64,000 nt of DNA from Streptomyces sp. 71268 (lineage in GTDB: Bacteria; Actinomycetota; Actinomycetes; Streptomycetales; Streptomycetaceae): positions 5,772,501 through 5,836,500 of the forward strand of contig NZ_CP114200.1 in the NCBI RefSeq assembly GCF_029392895.1, read 5' to 3'. Under the pieces are notes generated by a model. It was not told the origin of the DNA. It saw nothing but the letters and a program-made list of their open reading frames with translations, and made no database searches. Positions 60,504 through 64,000 of this stretch are shown here, piece after piece. Both the position numbers and the translations under genes were made by a program. Each line of letters starts with the position of its first letter. Position 1 is the first letter of the stretch.

Positions 60504-61352
60504 CTACCGGGCCGGGGCGGCCGTGGGCGCGGGCTTCACGGGCACGTACGGGTGGGTGTCGAAGTCGATGACCACCGGCTCCGGCTGCGATTCCACGGTG
60601 ACCCGCACCCGGTGCATGGCGCCGTCGGAGTCGATCCAGTAGCGCACGTTGCCCGCCGTGCCGGAGCGGTCGGGCGACGACGGACCGGTCATGACGTCCA
60701 CCCGCTTCCCGGCCACCCGCTCCCGCCCCCACCAGGCGGCGCCGTTCTGCGACAGCAGTTCGGCGTTGTCGGGGCGGTCGCCGCCGAGGCCCAGCGCGAT
60801 GGACAGGGCGGTGTCCAGCGCGCTGCCGGCCGCCAGCGGCGGGCGGTCGTGCCAGCCCGAGCGGGGCGGCGACGCGGGGGCGTGCGCCGGGGCGTCCGCC
60901 ATCGGGTGGACGCGCACCGCGCTGGGCGTCCACTGGATCAGCCCGTCGCTGGACCTGTTGCGCCCGGTGCCGTGCACCACGCCGTAACCGACCTTGCGCC
61001 GGTAGTCGACGGCCCCGGTGACGGTCAGCTCGCCGGCGGCGCCCGGCACGGTGATCGTCACCGCGCGGCCCCGCGCCTCGTAGTTGCGGAACCGGGCCAT
61101 CGCCAGCCGGCTCGCCTCCTCCGACGTCAGCCGGCGCGGCCCGTCGCCGCCGGAATCGTCGTCGGCGAGCAGCAGGACGACCACCGCGACCAGCGCGGCC
61201 ACCCCCACGGCCGCGACGCCGATGACGATCCCGGCCCGCCGCGACGGCGGCCACCGACGCCGGTCGGCCGGACGCCCCGGGGGGACCCTGCTCGGGCGCG
61301 CGCTCCGCACGCGGTTCGACGCTGACACTTGCCGCTTCACCCTTTCGATCAC
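60504..61352 (-). CDS. Membrane-anchored protein of unknown function
   Basis: About 282 residues from GTG 61352; a GTG at 61340 is an alternative and neither has a well-spaced ribosome site. A basic cytosolic stretch (about 1-40) is followed by one membrane helix (AGIVIGVAAVGVAALVAVVVLLLA). The exported domain is beta-rich (AVTITVPGAAGELTVTGAVDYRRKVGYGVVHG; HRVRVTVESQPEPVVIDFD) and reminiscent of LppX/LprG-like shapes without a lipobox. No motif allows a functional call. Confidence 0.75.
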   Translation of the reverse strand: MIERVKRQVSASNRVRSARPSRVPPGRPADRRRWPPSRRAGIVIGVAAVGVAALVAVVVLLLADDDSGGDGPRRLTSEEASRLAMARFRNYEARGRAVTITVPGAAGELTVTGAVDYRRKVGYGVVHGTGRNRSSDGLIQWTPSAVRVHPMADAPAHAPASPPRSGWHDRPPLAAGSALDTALSIALGLGGDRPDNAELLSQNGAAWWGRERVAGKRVDVMTGPSSPDRSGTAGNVRYWIDSDGAMHRVRVTVESQPEPVVIDFDTHPYVPVKPAPTAAPAR

Positions 61353-61591
61353 CCCACCGCCGTACCGCCGCGCGCACACGCGGTACGCGACGGTCAGGTG
61401 GCAGACGACATCGAGGCCGGCCCTCGTGGGCCGGCCGAGACGTGAGCCGCCCGCCCGCGCCCTTGTGGGACGCGGACGGGCAGCTCATCTTCGTGCGCTC
61501 CGCACAGCGCTGTTCGGTGCGTTCAGCGCCGCACGGCCCCTTTACGTGCTTCTCGGTGCCGTGCGGGCTGTTCGGCGGTTGTCGGGCTCGC

Positions 61592-64000
61592 TCAGTGCCG
61601 CCGGGCGCGGTGGTTCCGGGTCACGTACGCGATGACCAGGCCCGAACCCACCAGCAGACCGACGAGGCCGACCAGCTCCGGCACGCTGGACGCACCGGTG
61701 TTGGCCAGCGAACCGCCGCCACCGTCCTGGGCGCCGCCACCGCCACTGCCGCCGCTGCCGCCGCTACCTCCGCCGCCCGGTCCGCCGCCACCGTCCGGGT
61801 CCGGTTGGTTGCCGGGTGGCACGGGTGCCGGCGGAGTGGTGCCCGTGGGCGGAGTCGGGGTCGAGGTCGACGTCGGAGTCGGGGTCGGCTCCGAGGTCGG
61901 CGTGGGCGTCGGGGTCGGGGTCGGCGTCGGCGTCGGGGTGGGGGTCGGGGACGGTGTGTCCTTCGGGATGTAGACCCCGGCGTCGATCGTGTGGTCGACC
62001 CCGCCCGCCTTGGCCGGTGCCGTGACCGGCGCCTCGCCGGTGCACAGCGGCCCGGTCTTCGGCGGCGTCACGTTGGAGTCGTGCGCACGGTTGTCGCCGG
62101 CCCGCGGGAGCGTGAACCTCAGCTTGTCCGCGGTGGGTTGCTCGGGCACCTGGCTGGTGTCCGCGGTGCACACGTCGAACCGCACCGTGTACTTGGCGCC
62201 CCGCGTCAGCTCGTACTCGGCACCGACACCGCCGAAGTAGTACTCGCCGTCGGCACTGGTCTCGGTCGTGGCGACCTCCTTGCCGTCGGCGTCCAGCAGG
62301 CTGATCGTCGCCCCCGGCAGCAACACGTGCCCCGGGTCCTGGATGCCGTTGTGGTCGCCGTCGAACCACACGACGTTACCGATCTGGATCGGCGCGTTCG
62401 CCGCCGCGTACGCGATGTCACCGAGCCCGCCGGCCTTGCCGAAACCGCCCTGCGCCCGGCTGACGAACTCGTACCCGTTGTCCTTCGGGGCGTTGCCCGG
62501 ACCCTGACCGGTCGTGATGTCGAAGTACCCGGTCCCGGAGGTGGCCACGTCGACGACCGGGTCGAACTCGGTGCTGGCGACCCACTGTTGCTGCGGGATG
62601 TACGCCACCGCTCCGAGCGCGGTCTCCTGGTGCGCGCTGGTGTAGAAGTCGCCCGGGAAGTACTCGACCACGCCGGCGGCCTGACCACCGCTGTTGGCGG
62701 GAGTCGCGTGGTTGGGGCAGCTTCCGGTCCCCTCCCACTGGTACTCGCCGGTGGGGGTGGCGCACACCATGGTGATGTCACCACCGGACATGCCGTTCTC
62801 CGCCGTGTCGTTCCCCGGCCTGGGGTCGAGCCCGCCCCAGCTCAGCACGTCCATGAACCGGTCACGGAAACCGAGGATCATCGAGCCGTCGCGCGCGAAG
62901 GCCATCGATGACAGCTCCGGCTGCGGATCGATGAAGACGTTGCCCTGCTTGCGGTCGTCCCAGGTCTCCAGGTCGGTGTTCCACGGGTTCCAGTGGGTGC
63001 CCTTGTCGTCACCGGCCCCGAAGACGCTGCCGCGGGCGGCCGTGAGCGGGTGGCTGAGCACCGTGGAGAACCGCTTGCCGTCGTACGTGGCGACGACCGC
63101 CTTCAGGTCCGCGCGCTTCTGTGTGCTCTCCGCGCTGCACACGCCGCCGACGTGCAGCGTGTTGTTGTGGAACTGGAGACCGAACGGCCGCCAGTCGTCG
63201 GCGCTCGCGCACCCCGGGTCCGGGATCGGGACCGTCGCCTTGGGCTTGTCGGCCGTCTCGCCCGTGGCGTCGAAGCTCACCAGGCTGCGGGTGCGCAGGT
63301 TCACCGCGTACAGCGTCGAACCGTCATCCGACAGGGCCAGGCCACCGATGCTCTCCTTGCCCGGCGCCTGGGTGAACCCGGGGTCCTTGATCAGGTTCGC
63401 GGTGTCGTGCTCCGTCACCGCGGCGTCCGGCACCCGCGCGAACAGCTTCGGAGCGCCCGAGCCGTCCGCCGGCACCGTGTAGATCGCGCCGCCACCCTGG
63501 GGCCCGTACGCGGAGTAGCGGCGGGCGAACGCGCTCTGGAACAACCGGCCGTCGTCCGTGTCGTACGCCAGCCCGAACGTCGTACCCACCTGGTCCTGCG
63601 TGGCCAGCGTGGTGGGGCAGGCCTTGTCGGTGGGACACGTGCCGCGGGACTTGGCGTCGAACGCCACCAACGCCCGCTTGTCGGTCGCGTTGGCGCCGTT
63701 GTGGATCGGTACGAAGTACCGCGTGTCCGGCAGCGCGTAGTCCGCCGGGTTCCACACCCCCGTCACCACCGAGGCGTCCTTGCCCTCCGACACGTCCACG
63801 AACGACGTGAAGCTGTCGAAGTGGTTCTCCGCCGTGGACGCGGGCGCCGCCCGCAGGTACTTGTCGTACGGCGCCGGAACGCTGACGTCGACCCGGTACC
63901 GGCCACCCTCCAGCTTCGTCGACCCTTCCACCACGACCTTGCCCGTGGCGTCCGTGACGCCGCGCACGACGTGCCCTTCGGGGTCGGTGACCTCCACCTT
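61592..64000 (-). CDS. Sortase-anchored surface protein with SdrD B-like domains (partial)
   Basis: At least 801 residues; the N-terminus lies beyond the window end. Order seen: Cna/SdrD-type beta domain at the start (EVTDPEGHVVRGVTDATGKVVVEG), a large beta-propeller-like region (GGLALSDDGSTLYAVNLRTRSLVSF; MAFARDGSMILGFRDRFMDVLSW), an SdrD B-like domain (IGNVVWFDGDHNGIQDPGHVLLPGATISLLDADG), a Thr-Pro repeat stalk, a Gly-rich stretch, and the sortase signal LANTG with a membrane helix and basic tail RNHRARRH. LAxTG suggests class E sortase. Likely a cell-wall-linked adhesin or aerial-surface protein. Confidence 0.9.
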   Translation of the reverse strand, partial: KVEVTDPEGHVVRGVTDATGKVVVEGSTKLEGGRYRVDVSVPAPYDKYLRAAPASTAENHFDSFTSFVDVSEGKDASVVTGVWNPADYALPDTRYFVPIHNGANATDKRALVAFDAKSRGTCPTDKACPTTLATQDQVGTTFGLAYDTDDGRLFQSAFARRYSAYGPQGGGAIYTVPADGSGAPKLFARVPDAAVTEHDTANLIKDPGFTQAPGKESIGGLALSDDGSTLYAVNLRTRSLVSFDATGETADKPKATVPIPDPGCASADDWRPFGLQFHNNTLHVGGVCSAESTQKRADLKAVVATYDGKRFSTVLSHPLTAARGSVFGAGDDKGTHWNPWNTDLETWDDRKQGNVFIDPQPELSSMAFARDGSMILGFRDRFMDVLSWGGLDPRPGNDTAENGMSGGDITMVCATPTGEYQWEGTGSCPNHATPANSGGQAAGVVEYFPGDFYTSAHQETALGAVAYIPQQQWVASTEFDPVVDVATSGTGYFDITTGQGPGNAPKDNGYEFVSRAQGGFGKAGGLGDIAYAAANAPIQIGNVVWFDGDHNGIQDPGHVLLPGATISLLDADGKEVATTETSADGEYYFGGVGAEYELTRGAKYTVRFDVCTADTSQVPEQPTADKLRFTLPRAGDNRAHDSNVTPPKTGPLCTGEAPVTAPAKAGGVDHTIDAGVYIPKDTPSPTPTPTPTPTPTPTPTPTSEPTPTPTSTSTPTPPTGTTPPAPVPPGNQPDPDGGGGPGGGGSGGSGGSGGGGAQDGGGGSLANTGASSVPELVGLVGLLVGSGLVIAYVTRNHRARRH

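Overview
The window looks like a chromosome segment of a Streptomyces or close relative. It has very high G+C, many GTG starts, large LuxR-type (LAL) ATPase regulators, several secreted proteases, a narGHJI nitrate reductase operon, and type I-E CRISPR repeats of the GC-rich streptomycete kind. No rRNA or tRNA gene was recognised.

Layout. 0.2-9.1 kb: a secreted I36-type protease inhibitor carrying a TTA codon, a small lipoprotein, a LAL regulator, and two tandem PKD-domain subtilases that share an identical 156-bp block. 9.4-13.1 kb: a FAD oxidoreductase fused to a Rieske domain, a small unknown protein, and a divergent cytochrome P450. 14.2-19.1 kb: a compact operon of UbiA-type prenyltransferase, acyl carrier protein, ketosynthase, a degenerate second ketosynthase and a type II thioesterase, the best candidate for an undescribed biosynthetic system. 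19.2-23.3 kb: ArsR regulator, MOSC protein, a DUF7848-like small protein, then an old yellow enzyme/RidA operon controlled by a divergent TetR gene with clear palindromic operators. 22.6-31.3 kb: narGHJI plus a TDT-family transporter; the narI frame runs without a stop across the whole antisense of tetR. 31.9-33.7 kb: terB and a frameshifted IS5-type element that landed on the stop codon of the next gene. 33.7-46.3 kb: a protease-rich region (snapalysin, S1 protease between two GlxA/AraC paralogues, an S8 protease with P-domain, a second LAL regulator), with a GNAT, a monooxygenase-like ABM protein and a quinone-reductase-like MDR protein.

46.4-56.9 kb: four CRISPR arrays (A-D; 4, 8, 12 and 12 repeats, all read on the + strand) with closely related leaders. 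They are separated by small accessory modules: nucleotide-kinase-like ATPase, flavoprotein, XRE/TPR regulator, unknown proteins, HAD hydrolase, and an MmyB-type regulator with an Atu4866/SDR operon. No cas gene is present anywhere in the window. Arrays B and C lie downstream of a duplicated segment holding an intact and a truncated DUF7848 gene. Repeat variants show that array C is a composite. 56.9-64 kb: a GNAT protein, a Tat-exported DyP-type peroxidase, a parallel beta-helix lipoprotein, a membrane-anchored unknown protein, and the C-terminal part of a large sortase-anchored surface protein that runs off the window end.

The themes are extracellular proteolysis with local regulators, anaerobic nitrate respiration, one small type II PKS-like cluster, and a recombining CRISPR island with no effector genes nearby. 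All functional calls are from reading the sequence and from knowledge of protein families; no database search was run.
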